The position numbers were made by a program, and so were the translations under genes. The notes below the pieces were generated by a model, which saw only the letters and a list, made by a program, of their open reading frames with translations, ran no database searches and was not told the origin of the DNA. 64,000 nt of DNA. It comes from Paludibaculum sp. Its GTDB lineage: Bacteria; Acidobacteriota; Terriglobia; Bryobacterales; Bryobacteraceae. Numbering within the stretch: position 1 is the stretch's first letter; every line of letters starts with the position of its first letter. The DNA lies in contig JARKQJ010000248.1 in the NCBI GenBank assembly GCA_029973955.1, positions 1 to 64,000 on the forward strand. Direction: 5' to 3'. Shown here in pieces: positions 10,825 through 20,098 of this stretch.

Positions 10825-11826
10825 CTAACGGGCGCGGCGAGTGCGCGCGGCGGCCAAGCCGAGAAGGCCTAGGCCGGCGAGTAGGCAGGAGGCGGGTTCA
10901 GGCACGGCACCCAAGGGGGGCTGGTTATCGCCGGAGAGGAAGACGCCGGAACTGGATGTCCAGGATAGGCCCTGCGGGTTGGGTCCGAAGGCGAAAGTGG
11001 CGGTGTTACCGAAGTTGCAGCTCGAGCCCGAACGGCAATCGACGTCGATCATGGCGTTGACCAGTACGCTGGTGATGCCGGCAGGGATGATGAGCGCGGA
11101 TTGGATGATGGCGCCGAGGTTGCCGCCTGTGGAGGTGTTGATGACCGTCCAGGTGGCACCGGAACCAAAGGGAATGCTGGCGTTGCTGAACATCTCGGTG
11201 TTGTATTGACCCCAGGCGGAGTGGAAGTTGGTGCGGAGGCCAGGGGTATCGCCGGGGGTGTTCTTGCCGATCAGCATGGCCTGATCATTGCCGGTGGCGT
11301 TGCTGATGTAGATCTGGCCGTAGGCGACTCCGCCCATGGAGTCGTAAGGGGTGACCATGAAGCCATCGATGGCATAGCTGAAGGGCAGTACGATGGACGA
11401 GCCGCTGGTATTGGAAAAGGTGACCATTTCGGTGAACTCGCCATGGGCGCCTCCCATGGGGGTGCCGAAGTTGTTGGGCCCTGAGGCGGCGTAGGAAGCG
11501 CGCACCTGGCCGGTGTTGAGAGTGGCCGCTGCGTAGGCGGTGCCGCTGAAGACGTTATCGCCAGCGCCGCCAGGCTGAGAGGCAGTGGCGGAGAGGCTGG
11601 TGACTGGAGTCCCGGTGGAGGTGGAACTGGTCCCACCGCCGTTGCCTGTGATATTGGTTTGGACGCCATTCTGGTTCACAAGGATCGACGAGCTGATGAC
11701 ATTCGGACCTTGATGGGCGGCGGCGCTGGCGGCGGCGCTGATGCCGATGGTAGCGGCGGAAATGGTGGAAGTCCAGAGCGCCGCCGCAATGCAGCAGAAG
11801 AGCAGCCCGGAACGAAGTTGTTTCAT
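10825..11826 (-). CDS. exported PEP-CTERM sorting-signal protein
   Basis: This 333-residue secreted protein has a signal peptide (MKQLRSGLLFCCIAAALW, cleavage near the ISA-A site) and a Ser/Thr/Gly/Asn-rich body. The end is classic PEP-CTERM: VPEPAS, a hydrophobic helix (LLAGLGLLGLAAA) and the basic tail RTRRAR. Such tails are recognised by an exosortase, which is not in this window, and cargo is usually surface- or matrix-associated. A good GAGGAGG stands about 8 nt upstream of the ATG. It lies downstream of the kinase and sigma genes on the same strand, after a gap of 101 nt. Confidence 0.9.
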   Translation of the reverse strand: MKQLRSGLLFCCIAAALWTSTISAATIGISAAASAAAHQGPNVISSSILVNQNGVQTNITGNGGGTSSTSTGTPVTSLSATASQPGGAGDNVFSGTAYAAATLNTGQVRASYAASGPNNFGTPMGGAHGEFTEMVTFSNTSGSSIVLPFSYAIDGFMVTPYDSMGGVAYGQIYISNATGNDQAMLIGKNTPGDTPGLRTNFHSAWGQYNTEMFSNASIPFGSGATWTVINTSTGGNLGAIIQSALIIPAGITSVLVNAMIDVDCRSGSSCNFGNTATFAFGPNPQGLSWTSSSGVFLSGDNQPPLGAVPEPASCLLAGLGLLGLAAARTRRAR

Positions 11827-11927
11827 GAAAGTTCCTCCTCTCGGTGAGCCGGGGTAGGCGGGAGTGCTGAAAATTGCATTCCGAAACCGGCTCTGTAGGA
11901 GAATTCGGAATCGGGCCCAGGAATGAC

Positions 11928-14354
11928 TCATCGGGCAGCGAGAGATTGTGCGAGCAAGTGGGCGTAGGGGAGATTGCGGCGGCGGGATTGATTGAACTGG
12001 AGGCTGCCGGCGAGGAGAGGCCGAGCGCCGTCGGGTCTGCCGAGGCCGGCCAGGGCCAGGCCCAGGATGGCCTGGCCGTCGTGGAGGCGGTAGTCGGCGG
12101 GATTGGGGCCGGGTCCGAGGGAGGTAAGCGCTTCGCGGGCGAGCACTTCGCACTCGGAGTAGCGTTTGAGGAGGCAGGAAGTGTAAGAGGCTGCGTGGAG
12201 GTTGGACCAGAGGAGGCTGCTGCCGGGCTGGGGGAAGGAGATGCGTTTGACGGCGAGGGCGCGGTGGGCGAGGGAGTAGGCTTCGTCGAGGCGGCCAAGG
12301 TCAGCGAGGCTGGCGGCCCAATGTGCCTGGCGAGTGGCGGTGACGGCGCTGCCGGCGCCGAAGATGCGCTCGGCGATGGCGCAGGATTCGCGGTGGGCGG
12401 ATTCGGCTTCGGCAAGTTGGCCGGAGTAGCGGTCGGCCAGGCCGAGAACGAGGAGGGAATCGCCGAGAGGGCCGGAAAGCCGGGGCTCGGAACGCTGGAT
12501 CTGGATGGCCTCGGCAAGGAGGCGGCGGGCTTGGGCGGGCTGGAAATCGACGGTGACGTGAAAGGTAGCCAGGAGGTAGAGGCAGAGGGCGCGGAGTGGG
12601 GCGCCAGTGGAGACGGGGAGGCTGCGGGCGATGGTAACGGCGTCCTGCAGGTAAGCGTGGAAGCGCGGATTGGCGGGCTCGAGGTAGCTGAGAGTGCGGG
12701 AAGTGCTGAGGAGAGTAAGCACGGCGTCCTCGTCGGAGAACTCGGCGCGGCGGGACTGATAGATCTGCAAGGACTGGAGAGAGTGGTTGAGCGCCTCGGC
12801 GCGGCGGAGTTGGAGGTAATCGACGTAGCCGAGGAGGGAGAGGAGGCGGGCGCGGAGGCCCCAGTGCTGGTTTTCGGGGAGGCGGCGAAGGGCTCGGAGG
12901 AGGACGACGCGGGCCTGGGGCATGTCACTTTGGGCGAGGTAGGCGTTGGCGAGGGAGAGATCGAGGCCGGAGGTGATGATGGGATCGGCGCCGAGTTCCT
13001 TTTCGACGCGGGGACTGGCGATTTCGAGGACATCGCGGACGGTCATTTCACGCCGGGCGGCGGCGTCGGTGGCGGAGAGTTCGAAGGTGGAGACGAGGAA
13101 ATCGCGGGCGGCGGCGGCGCGGGCGGCTTCGCGGCGGGCGGCGCGGGCCTGGATCTGGGAGTAAGCGGTGGCCGCGATGAGGGTGAGGAGGATGGAGAGG
13201 ACGGCGGCGGCGGCCCAGGCATAGCGGCGGAGGGCCTTTCCGGCGCGGTAGGTCCAACTGGGCGGATGGGCTTCGACGGGAGCGCCGTTGAGGTGGCGTT
13301 CGAGGTCGTCGGCGAGGCGGCCAGCGGAGCTGTAGCGCTGCATTGGATTTTCGGCAAGAGCCTTGGCGCAGATGGCTTCGAGGTCGCCGCGGAGTGCGGC
13401 GCGGAGAGGATTGGGAGAGGATGAGCGGGCGGCGGCGGATTCGGGGGTAGCACGGCGGGAGAGGGGGATGATCCCGGCTTGGCCGGCAGCGCGTTCGGCG
13501 ACGCCGAGGAGAGAGCGGCGATCGAGGAAGGGCCAATGGCCGGAGAGGATTTCGTAGAGGATGAGGCCGAGTGCGTAGATATCGCAAGAGACGGAGATGG
13601 ATTCGCCGCGGAGGCGCTCGGGACTGGCGTAGAGGGGAGTCAGGTGGCCGGTGCGGGCGAGTTCGGCGCCCTCTTCGACGATTTGGGCGGTGCCGAAATC
13701 GAGGAGCTTGATCTGGCCTTGGGGAGTGACGAGGACATTGGAGGGCTTGAGGTCGAGGTGGACGATGAGCTGATGGTGGGCCAGGGCGACGGCGCGGCAG
13801 ACCTCGAGGAAGAGGCGGAGGCGGGCGTGGAGGGGGAGGCGGTGATGGTCGCAGTATTCGGTGATGGGCTGGCCTTGGGCAAGCTCCATGACGAGGTAGG
13901 GGCGGTGGGAGGAGGACACGCCGGCGTCGAGGAAGCGGACAATGCCGGGGTGATTGAGGGAGGCCAGGATACGCTGCTCACGGACGAAGCGGGCGTGCTG
14001 GCCGGGGGTGGCGGAGGTGTCGTGGAAGAGTTTGACGGCGACCATCTGGCGGGATTCGTCGACGCTGCGGATTGCGCGGTAGACGGTGCTGGAGCCACCG
14101 CTGCCGATCATGTCCAGGAGTTGGATGCCGCGAATGGAGCCGGGGAACGGATCGGGGGAAGTGGCGGCAGGGCCGGGCAGATTGCAGCGTTCGGCCTCTT
14201 CCTCGGCCATGGCCTGGAGGAGAGCCAGGGTGTCGTGGCGGAGGGCAGGGTCGGGCTCAAGGCGCTGAAGCTCAAGGTGCCGCGCGGCGGCCGGGACGGC
14301 TTCAAGCAGCTCGCAAAGTTCCTGGATCCTCTGCCAACGCTGGCTGGGGGTCAT
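11928..14354 (-). CDS. membrane Ser/Thr protein kinase with C-terminal TPR-like repeats
   Basis: This 808-residue Hanks-type kinase is followed by one membrane helix and a long helical-repeat domain. Residues 1-70 form a helical N-terminus. The kinase domain has the glycine loop GSGGSSTV (84-91), VAVK lysine 108, catalytic loop HLDLKPSN (199-206) and DFG (219-221). The usual HRD is HLD, so this is a non-RD kinase. A membrane helix spans about 379-398, and residues 400-808 read as TPR-like helical pairs, probably outside the membrane. The start overlaps the stop of the sigma factor gene by 4 nt (ATGA), so the pair is translationally coupled. Sigma/kinase pairs of this kind are common in Acidobacteriota and Planctomycetes. 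Confidence 0.93.
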   Translation of the reverse strand: MTPSQRWQRIQELCELLEAVPAAARHLELQRLEPDPALRHDTLALLQAMAEEEAERCNLPGPAATSPDPFPGSIRGIQLLDMIGSGGSSTVYRAIRSVDESRQMVAVKLFHDTSATPGQHARFVREQRILASLNHPGIVRFLDAGVSSSHRPYLVMELAQGQPITEYCDHHRLPLHARLRLFLEVCRAVALAHHQLIVHLDLKPSNVLVTPQGQIKLLDFGTAQIVEEGAELARTGHLTPLYASPERLRGESISVSCDIYALGLILYEILSGHWPFLDRRSLLGVAERAAGQAGIIPLSRRATPESAAARSSSPNPLRAALRGDLEAICAKALAENPMQRYSSAGRLADDLERHLNGAPVEAHPPSWTYRAGKALRRYAWAAAAVLSILLTLIAATAYSQIQARAARREAARAAAARDFLVSTFELSATDAAARREMTVRDVLEIASPRVEKELGADPIITSGLDLSLANAYLAQSDMPQARVVLLRALRRLPENQHWGLRARLLSLLGYVDYLQLRRAEALNHSLQSLQIYQSRRAEFSDEDAVLTLLSTSRTLSYLEPANPRFHAYLQDAVTIARSLPVSTGAPLRALCLYLLATFHVTVDFQPAQARRLLAEAIQIQRSEPRLSGPLGDSLLVLGLADRYSGQLAEAESAHRESCAIAERIFGAGSAVTATRQAHWAASLADLGRLDEAYSLAHRALAVKRISFPQPGSSLLWSNLHAASYTSCLLKRYSECEVLAREALTSLGPGPNPADYRLHDGQAILGLALAGLGRPDGARPLLAGSLQFNQSRRRNLPYAHLLAQSLAAR

Positions 14355-14965
14355 ATTGTTGAATTCGGGTTTTGGGAGGAATCCGGCTCAGGGGCAGGTG
14401 TGCGGCCGGACTTCAGGCGCTGGTAGAGCCAGGCGCGGGCGAGCTTGACTTTGCGATCGACGGTGGCTTTGGAGAGGCCGGTCATGGCGGCGGTCTCTTC
14501 GGCGGTGCAGCCGATGAGGAAGCGGATGCCGAAGAGTTCGGCCTGCAGGCGGTCGAGGGCTTCGAGTTCGGCCAGGGCGCGATCGAGTTCCAGAACCTCC
14601 AGGCCGTTGGCGTCGATCCAGGGGAGTTCGTCGTGGAGTGGGATGCGCTGGAGGGCGCCGCCGCGCTTGCCGGCCTGGGATTGGCGGTAGTGATCGACGA
14701 GGGCGAAGCGGATGATGCGGGCGGCCATGGCGTAGAAGTGGCCGCGGCTCTCGATGCGGGCGGGCGGGCGGACAAGGAGCTTGAGGAAGAGTTCGCCGAC
14801 GACGGCAGTAGTTTGAAGGGTGATGGGGCGGCCCATGCGGCGGAGTTGAGACTGGGCGAGGGCGTGGAGCTGGGGGTAGACGAGGGGGGTGAGGCGGTCG
14901 AGGGCAGAAGAATCGCCGCGGGCCCATTCGTCGATGATGGTAGTGACATCAGAAGGGGGCGGCAT
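14351..14965 (-). CDS. ECF-type RNA polymerase sigma factor
   Basis: This 204-residue sigma factor belongs to the group often paired with Ser/Thr kinases in Acidobacteriota (TIGR02999-like). Region 2 is represented by LVYPQLHALAQSQLRR and GHFYAMAARIIRFALVDHYR. Region 4 ends with a helix-turn-helix, CTAEETAAMTGLSKATVDRKV. No classical anti-sigma gene is adjacent; instead the kinase overlaps its 3' end, so control by phosphorylation is plausible. The ATG has no visible Shine-Dalgarno sequence and an AT-rich leader, and a 12-bp palindrome sits just upstream. Confidence 0.92.
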   Translation of the reverse strand: MPPPSDVTTIIDEWARGDSSALDRLTPLVYPQLHALAQSQLRRMGRPITLQTTAVVGELFLKLLVRPPARIESRGHFYAMAARIIRFALVDHYRQSQAGKRGGALQRIPLHDELPWIDANGLEVLELDRALAELEALDRLQAELFGIRFLIGCTAEETAAMTGLSKATVDRKVKLARAWLYQRLKSGRTPAPEPDSSQNPNSTI

Positions 14966-14976
14966 TATGATTCATA

Positions 14977-14988
14977 CATTCTAGAATG
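14977..14988. promoter_or_regulatory. 12-bp palindrome upstream of the sigma factor gene
   Basis: CATTCTAGAATG is a perfect palindrome 11 bp upstream of the sigma start codon, inside a short AT-rich island that contrasts with the surrounding GC-rich DNA. On the minus strand it contains TAGAAT, a -10-like hexamer. It could be an operator, a promoter core, or both. Confidence 0.35.
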
Positions 14989-15064
14989 AATTGTTGTGAG
15001 ATGGACTTGAGAGGCAGGGGAGGAGGCGCGGAGGCGGGGTCGCAAACCCATGCGAGGGCTGAAG

Positions 15065-15094
15065 ATGACAGTGCGCATGGGGATCTATTACAAT
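15065..15094 (+). promoter_or_regulatory. sigma70-type promoter of rpmF-plsX
   Basis: ATGACA (5 of 6 to the -35 consensus) is separated by 18 nt from TACAAT (5 of 6 to the -10 consensus). Transcription would start near 15101, giving a leader of about 65 nt to rpmF. This independent promoter fits the loss of direct linkage to the DUF177 gene. Confidence 0.6.
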
Positions 15095-15164
15095 AGAGGA
15101 GTTATATTCGCCATTCCGGTTCCGGCTCCCGCAGCCAGCCGGTAGCCTCAACAGGAAGGAAGCC

Positions 15165-15347
15165 ATGCCGAATCCCAAACGACGCCACTCGAAGCGCCGC
15201 ACGTCCGCACGCCGCACTCACGACGCCCTCAGCCGGGCTGGGCTGAGCGAGTGCCCGAAGTGCCACGGAACCAAACTGCCTCACCGCGCCTGCCCGCACT
15301 GCGGGTGGTACAAGACGCGCGAAGTGATTGAAGTCGTTCAAGAATAG
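15165..15347 (+). CDS. rpmF: 50S ribosomal protein L32
   Basis: This 60-residue L32 begins MPNPKRRHSKRRTSARRTHD and carries a zinc ribbon with two CxxC pairs, CPKC and CPHC, spaced as in zinc-binding L32. AGGAAGGA lies just upstream of the ATG. plsX follows 39 nt downstream, the widely conserved rpmF-plsX arrangement that links ribosome supply to phospholipid synthesis. Confidence 0.97.
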   Translation: MPNPKRRHSKRRTSARRTHDALSRAGLSECPKCHGTKLPHRACPHCGWYKTREVIEVVQE

Positions 15348-15386
15348 CTCGACGAGACCGTTTTTCGCCAAGTCGCGCACCACTGA

Positions 15387-16415
15387 ATGCTGACCATCGC
15401 TGTGGATGCCATGGGGGGTGATCACGCCCCCGTCCCCGAGGTTCACGGGGCGGTTCGGGCCGCCAAAGAGCAGGACGTTGAAATCCTCCTGGTCGGACGC
15501 GAGGACCTCATCAAGGCAGAACTCGCCAAACACGACGGATGGAAGAAGCTGCCTCTGCGCATCGTCCACGCCAGCGAAGTGGTGACGATGGACGACAATC
15601 CGGCCAAGGCGTTGCGCACGAAGCGGGACTCGAGCATTCGAGTCGCTTCGAGGCTGGTAAGGGACGGCGAGGCCGACGGGCTGGTTTCGGCGGGCAACAC
15701 CGGCGCCGTGATGGCGATCTCCAAGACCGTGCTGGGGATGATTCCGGGCGTGGACCGTCCGGCGTTGGCGAACCCCTTCCCCACGATCAAAGGCAAGCCT
15801 GCCGTGATGGTGGATGTGGGCGCGAACGTCGATTCCGACGCCAAGATGCTTTCGCAGTTCGCGCTGATGGGCGACGTTTATTCGCGGCTGGTGTTCCACA
15901 CCGAGGCGCCGCGGGTGGGCATCCTGTCGATCGGCGAAGAAGAGCACAAGGGCAACGAGTTGACCAAGAGCGCTTCGGTGATTCTGCGGCAGCAATCGTT
16001 GAACTTCATCGGAAACGTGGAGGGGCGGGATCTCTACACGGGCCATGCGGATGTGATCGTCTGCGATGGGTTCATCGGCAACGTGGCGCTGAAGGTGAGC
16101 GAGGGGCTGGTGGAAGTGATCAAGCACCTGCTCAAGGAGTCGTTTGAATCGACGGTGGCCAGCAAGATCGGCTACGTTTTGAGCAAGCAGGCGCTGAAGG
16201 ACTTCCGCAGGCGGATGGATTACTCTGAGTATGGCGGCGCACCGTTATTGGGCGTAAAGGGCGTCGTTATCATCTGCCACGGGAGATCGAATGACAACGC
16301 CATCCGCAACGCCATCCGAGTCGCAACGGAGTCGGCTTCCGAACGGGTTAACGACCGGATTGAAGCCGAGATCCAACGCTGGTCCGCTCAGAACGGCAAC
16401 GCTTTGTTGCGCTAG
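15387..16415 (+). CDS. plsX: phosphate acyltransferase PlsX
   Basis: PlsX makes acyl-phosphate from acyl-ACP for phosphatidic acid synthesis at the membrane surface. The 342 residues show [12 protein letters not shown] at the N-terminus, [27 protein letters not shown], and the C-terminal [19 protein letters not shown], all family hallmarks. The length is typical. The last 125 nt also encode, in another frame, the N-terminus assigned to dsbD. Confidence 0.97.
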   Translation: MLTIAVDAMGGDHAPVPEVHGAVRAAKEQDVEILLVGREDLIKAELAKHDGWKKLPLRIVHASEVVTMDDNPAKALRTKRDSSIRVASRLVRDGEADGLVSAGNTGAVMAISKTVLGMIPGVDRPALANPFPTIKGKPAVMVDVGANVDSDAKMLSQFALMGDVYSRLVFHTEAPRVGILSIGEEEHKGNELTKSASVILRQQSLNFIGNVEGRDLYTGHADVIVCDGFIGNVALKVSEGLVEVIKHLLKESFESTVASKIGYVLSKQALKDFRRRMDYSEYGGAPLLGVKGVVIICHGRSNDNAIRNAIRVATESASERVNDRIEAEIQRWSAQNGNALLR

Positions 16416-18309
16416 CTTCGCGCTATTCTGTTTCTCCCTTCCGGCGGTCGCGCAGAGACCATCTCCCGCACATTGGAGCGTCGAGCCCGAGGTGTCGAAA
16501 GCCGCGCCGGGCGGCGAGGTGACGCTGCAATTGAAGCTGAAGCTCGATGAGCCTTGGCACATGTACTCGCTGACCACGCCGAAGCCGGGTCCGACGGGCG
16601 GTCCGACGGCGACGACGATCAAGGTAGCGGAAGATCCGGCGGTGGCTTCCTACGAAGTGTACTTCCCTGCCCCGGCGAGCAAGTTCGATCCCAACTTCAA
16701 TCTGCAGACGGAGACGTACGAGAAAGAAGCTGCGTTCTGGGTGAAGGTGAAGCTGGCCTCCGGTGTGAAGGCGGGTCCGCTGGAACTGACGGTGCAGACG
16801 CGGTACCAGCTTTGCACGGAGAAGGAGTGCCTGCCTCCGAAGAAGGTTCCGGTGCCGGCGAAGGTGGAGGTGGCGGCGGGCGTGGCGGCGGCCGCGGCGG
16901 CGGCGATTCCGCCGGAGTACAAGCTGTTCCAGGTGGCGGCGGAGGGCGCGAAGCCGGCAGAGGGGGCGAGGCCGACAGAGGATGCGAAACCGGCGGCGGC
17001 GCGGCCGCAGGACCAGCCACTGGGGACGTTCCTGCTGGTGGCGTTTGGCTTCGGCCTGGCGGCGATCTTCACGCCCTGCGTCTTTCCGATGATCCCGATC
17101 ACGATGTCGTTCTTCCTGGGGCAAGGCAGCACGAGCCGGGGCGCGGCGGTGCGGCAGGCGTTGACGTTCTGCGTGGGAATCGTGGTGTTGTTTACGGCCA
17201 TCGGGTTTGGACTGAGCGCGGCGCTGGGTCCGTTCGCGGTGGTGCAGATGGCGTCGAGCCCGTGGGTGAACGGGGTGATCTGTGTGGTGTTCTTCGTGTT
17301 CGGGCTGAGCCTGCTGGGGGCGTTCGAGATCACGCTGCCGACGGGGCTGCTGACGAAGCTGAACATGGCATCGACGCGCGGCGGGCTGCTGGGCACGCTA
17401 TTGATGGGGCTGACGTTCTGCCTGGCTTCGTTCGCTTGCGTGGGTCCGTTCATGGGGACGCTGCTGGCGGCGTCGGTGGGCGGAGACCGGCTGCAACCGG
17501 TGCTGGGGATGCTGGCGTTTTCGACGGCGCTGTCGTCGCCGTTCTTCCTGCTGGCGCTGTTTCCGTCGTTTTTGCAGCGGCTGCCCCGCAGCGGCGGCTG
17601 GATGAGCCGGGTGAAGGTGGTGCTGGGGTTCCTGGTGCTGGCGGCGCTGCTGAAGTACCTTTCCAATATCGACCAGGTGCTGCAGTGGGGGCTGTTGACG
17701 CGGGAGCGTTTCCTGGCGCTGTGGGCCGTGCTGTTTGCGCTGCCGGGGCTGTACCTGCTGGGGCTGCTGCCGATGGAGGGAATCCGGCGGGATGAAGAGT
17801 TGAAGCCGGGGCGGCTCCTGGTGGCGATTGTGTTCCTTGGATTCGCTCTGAGCCTGGTACCGGGGATGTTCGGGGCCCGCCTGGGGGAGATCGAGGCTTA
17901 TATTCCCGCGCCGGCCGAAGGGAGTTCACTGGTTGGCGGTGGAGCGGCGGCTGCGCCGAAGTGGATGAAGAACGACTTCGACGGGGCGAAAGCGCGCGCC
18001 GCGGCCGAGAACAAGCCGATTCTGGTGGCGTTCACGGGCTATGCCTGCACGAACTGCCATTGGATGAAAGCGAACATGTTTCCGCGGCCGGAGATCGCGG
18101 AGGCGTTGGGCGGGTATGTGCTGGTGGAGCTGTACACCGACGGCACGGACGCGGCGAGCGAGAGCAACCAGTCGTTGCAGGACAAGCTGTTTCAGACGGT
18201 GGCGATTCCCTATTACGCCGTGTTGGACAGTTCCGGCAAGGTACTGGGGGCCTATCCGGGGCTGACGAAGGACTCGCGGGAGTTCCTGAAGTTTCTGAAG
18301 CGGAGTTAG
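16291..18309 (+). CDS. dsbD: thiol:disulfide interchange protein DsbD
   Basis: DsbD carries reducing power from cytoplasmic thioredoxin across the inner membrane. The order is signal segment ([18 protein letters not shown]), a periplasmic DsbD-alpha domain with the [13 protein letters not shown] cysteines, then a transmembrane core with [18 protein letters not shown] and [12 protein letters not shown]. The C-terminal thioredoxin-like domain has [10 protein letters not shown] (CxxC, about residues 586-589). The ATG at 16291 has a good GGGAG 6 nt upstream but lies 125 nt inside plsX and gives a long n-region before the signal. A TTG at 16360 would give a more usual leader. The gene ends tail to tail with fliJ, with interlocked stop codons. 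Confidence 0.92.
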   Translation: MTTPSATPSESQRSRLPNGLTTGLKPRSNAGPLRTATLCCASFALFCFSLPAVAQRPSPAHWSVEPEVSKAAPGGEVTLQLKLKLDEPWHMYSLTTPKPGPTGGPTATTIKVAEDPAVASYEVYFPAPASKFDPNFNLQTETYEKEAAFWVKVKLASGVKAGPLELTVQTRYQLCTEKECLPPKKVPVPAKVEVAAGVAAAAAAAIPPEYKLFQVAAEGAKPAEGARPTEDAKPAAARPQDQPLGTFLLVAFGFGLAAIFTPCVFPMIPITMSFFLGQGSTSRGAAVRQALTFCVGIVVLFTAIGFGLSAALGPFAVVQMASSPWVNGVICVVFFVFGLSLLGAFEITLPTGLLTKLNMASTRGGLLGTLLMGLTFCLASFACVGPFMGTLLAASVGGDRLQPVLGMLAFSTALSSPFFLLALFPSFLQRLPRSGGWMSRVKVVLGFLVLAALLKYLSNIDQVLQWGLLTRERFLALWAVLFALPGLYLLGLLPMEGIRRDEELKPGRLLVAIVFLGFALSLVPGMFGARLGEIEAYIPAPAEGSSLVGGGAAAAPKWMKNDFDGAKARAAAENKPILVAFTGYACTNCHWMKANMFPRPEIAEALGGYVLVELYTDGTDAASESNQSLQDKLFQTVAIPYYAVLDSSGKVLGAYPGLTKDSREFLKFLKRS

Positions 18310-18752
18310 GCGGGCCGCTCCCCCTCCCGCCAGCGGGCGATGACCAGTTCCGCAACGGCGCTCTCGGTTTCCTTGTCCACCTCCTGACGCCAGCCGGCGA
18401 GCTTCTTTTCCCGCAGGCGGTTCAGCGCCTCGACATCGCGCCGGGCGTCAAGCAGGAGTTGACGCTGTGTTTCGATGCGCTCGTTGAGCCGGGTGGAGGC
18501 GAGGCGGATCTGCTCGCGCTCCTGCTCTACCCAACGACGGAAGCCCTCCATGGCGGCGAGTTCCTCGAAGACGAGTACGGGCTTGGCGCGCAGATCCTGG
18601 CGGACGCCGAACTCCTGGCGATCGAGGAGGAGACGGCGCTGCTCCAGGGCCGTACGCTCACCGAGCAGGAGCATCATCTGGGACTGGGCGAGTTCCAGGC
18701 GCACCTGGCGGATCCCTCGCAGCTTCTCTAGCGGGAACTGGAACTTCTTCAT
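18306..18752 (-). CDS. fliJ: flagellar protein FliJ
   Basis: This 148-residue, almost fully helical and charged protein begins MKKFQFPLEKLRGIRQVRLE, as FliJ proteins do. FliJ is the coiled-coil stalk protein of the flagellar export ATPase and helps deliver chaperone complexes. Its ATG overlaps the fliI stop by 4 nt, and it is the last gene of the operon. Its TAA shares bases with the TAG of the convergent dsbD. The identification rests on position plus coiled-coil character, since FliJ sequences diverge widely. Confidence 0.85.
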   Translation of the reverse strand: MKKFQFPLEKLRGIRQVRLELAQSQMMLLLGERTALEQRRLLLDRQEFGVRQDLRAKPVLVFEELAAMEGFRRWVEQEREQIRLASTRLNERIETQRQLLLDARRDVEALNRLREKKLAGWRQEVDKETESAVAELVIARWREGERPA

Positions 18753-20098
18753 GACTGGCCTTTCCGGACGGCCGGGACGGCGCCGCAAAGCTCGGCCATG
18801 CGGGCGGCGGTGTCGGTGAGGTTCGAGCTTTCGTCGGGACGCTGGCGGAGGAAGGATTTCAGATGGTCCTCGACGCGGAGGGCATCGTCGAGGCGCGCGT
18901 TGGAGCCAGAGGTATAGGCGCCGATGCGGATGAGGTCTTCCGAAGACTGCAGGAGGGCGAGGGTTTCGCGGAGGCGATTGGCGCAGTCTTTCTGCTGCGG
19001 GCCGGCGACGCGGGAGGCGAGGCGGGAGACGGATTGGAGGATATCGATGGCGGGGTAGTGGCCGGCCTGGCCGAGGGCCCGGGAGAGGACAATGTGGCCG
19101 TCGAGGATGCCGCGGACGGCGTCGGCGATGGGCTCATTCATGTCGTCGCCTTCGACGAGGACGGTGAAGAAGCCGGTGATGGAGCCGCGGGTGAAGCGGC
19201 CGGCGCGCTCGAAGATGCGTGGGAGCATCTGGAAGACGCTGGGGGTGTAGCCCTTCTGGCTGGGCGGTTCGCCGGCGGCGAGGCCGATTTCGCGCTGGGC
19301 CATGGCGAGGCGGGTGACGGAGTCGGCGACGAGGAGGACGGACTTGCCCTGGTCGCGGAAGTACTCGGCGACGGCGAGGGCGACGAAGCAGGCGCGGACG
19401 CGGAGGGGCGAGGGGCGGTCTGAGGTGGCGACGACGAGGACGGACTTGCGCATGCCTTCGGGGCCGAGTTCGTGCTCGATGAAGTCGCGCACCTCGCGGT
19501 TGCGCTCGCCGACGAGGGCGAGGACGCAGACGTCGGCATCGTTGTTCTTGATGAGCGAGCCGAGGAGGGTGCTTTTGCCGACGCCGCTGCCGCCGAAGAT
19601 GCCGACGCGCTGGCCGCGGCCGCAGGTGAGGAAGCCGTCGATGGCGCGGACGCCGGTGCCGAGGACTTCGCGGATGGGCTCGCGTTCGAGCGGGCCGGGC
19701 GGGGTGGCGTAGATGTCGTAGCGGGCAGTGGCCTCGATGGGCGGACCGCCGTCCATGGGGCGGCCGAAGCCGTCGAGGACCCGGCCGAGGAGCGAGTCGC
19801 CCACGGCCACGCGCGCCTCGCCGCGGCGGGTAACGATGGTGTCGCCGAGCTGCAGGCCGGCGGTCTCTTCGAGCGGCATGGAGAGGACGCCGCCGTCCCG
19901 GAAGCCGATCACCTGCGTGCGGACCGGCGGGCCGCTCGGCCGCAGGATCTCGCAGAAATCGCCCAGGCCGGCGGCCGGACCGCGGGACTCGACGAGGAGG
20001 CCGGCGACCTTGGTGACCTGCCCGAAGCTGCGCACAGGGTCACTGGAGGCGAGGGCCTTCTCGAAATGCGCCAGATCGAACCAACTGGAAGCTGTCAT
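18749..20098 (-). CDS. fliI: flagellum-specific export ATPase FliI
   Basis: FliI is the hexameric ATPase of the flagellar type III export apparatus. The 449 residues carry GIFGGSGVGKSTLLGSL (Walker A) near residue 165, GERNREVRDFIEHELGPEG, VLLVADSVTRLAMAQREIGL (Walker B region) and GSITGFFTVLVEGDDMNEP, which match the FliI/F1-beta-like family. The start overlaps the end of fliH by 4 nt. Confidence 0.97.
   Translation of the reverse strand: MTASSWFDLAHFEKALASSDPVRSFGQVTKVAGLLVESRGPAAGLGDFCEILRPSGPPVRTQVIGFRDGGVLSMPLEETAGLQLGDTIVTRRGEARVAVGDSLLGRVLDGFGRPMDGGPPIEATARYDIYATPPGPLEREPIREVLGTGVRAIDGFLTCGRGQRVGIFGGSGVGKSTLLGSLIKNNDADVCVLALVGERNREVRDFIEHELGPEGMRKSVLVVATSDRPSPLRVRACFVALAVAEYFRDQGKSVLLVADSVTRLAMAQREIGLAAGEPPSQKGYTPSVFQMLPRIFERAGRFTRGSITGFFTVLVEGDDMNEPIADAVRGILDGHIVLSRALGQAGHYPAIDILQSVSRLASRVAGPQQKDCANRLRETLALLQSSEDLIRIGAYTSGSNARLDDALRVEDHLKSFLRQRPDESSNLTDTAARMAELCGAVPAVRKGQS

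Noticed and set aside
16860-17010. Short GCG-rich imperfect repeats within dsbD
   Set aside because: They encode an Ala/Glu/Lys/Pro linker between the periplasmic and membrane domains; there is no sign of a mobile or regulatory repeat.
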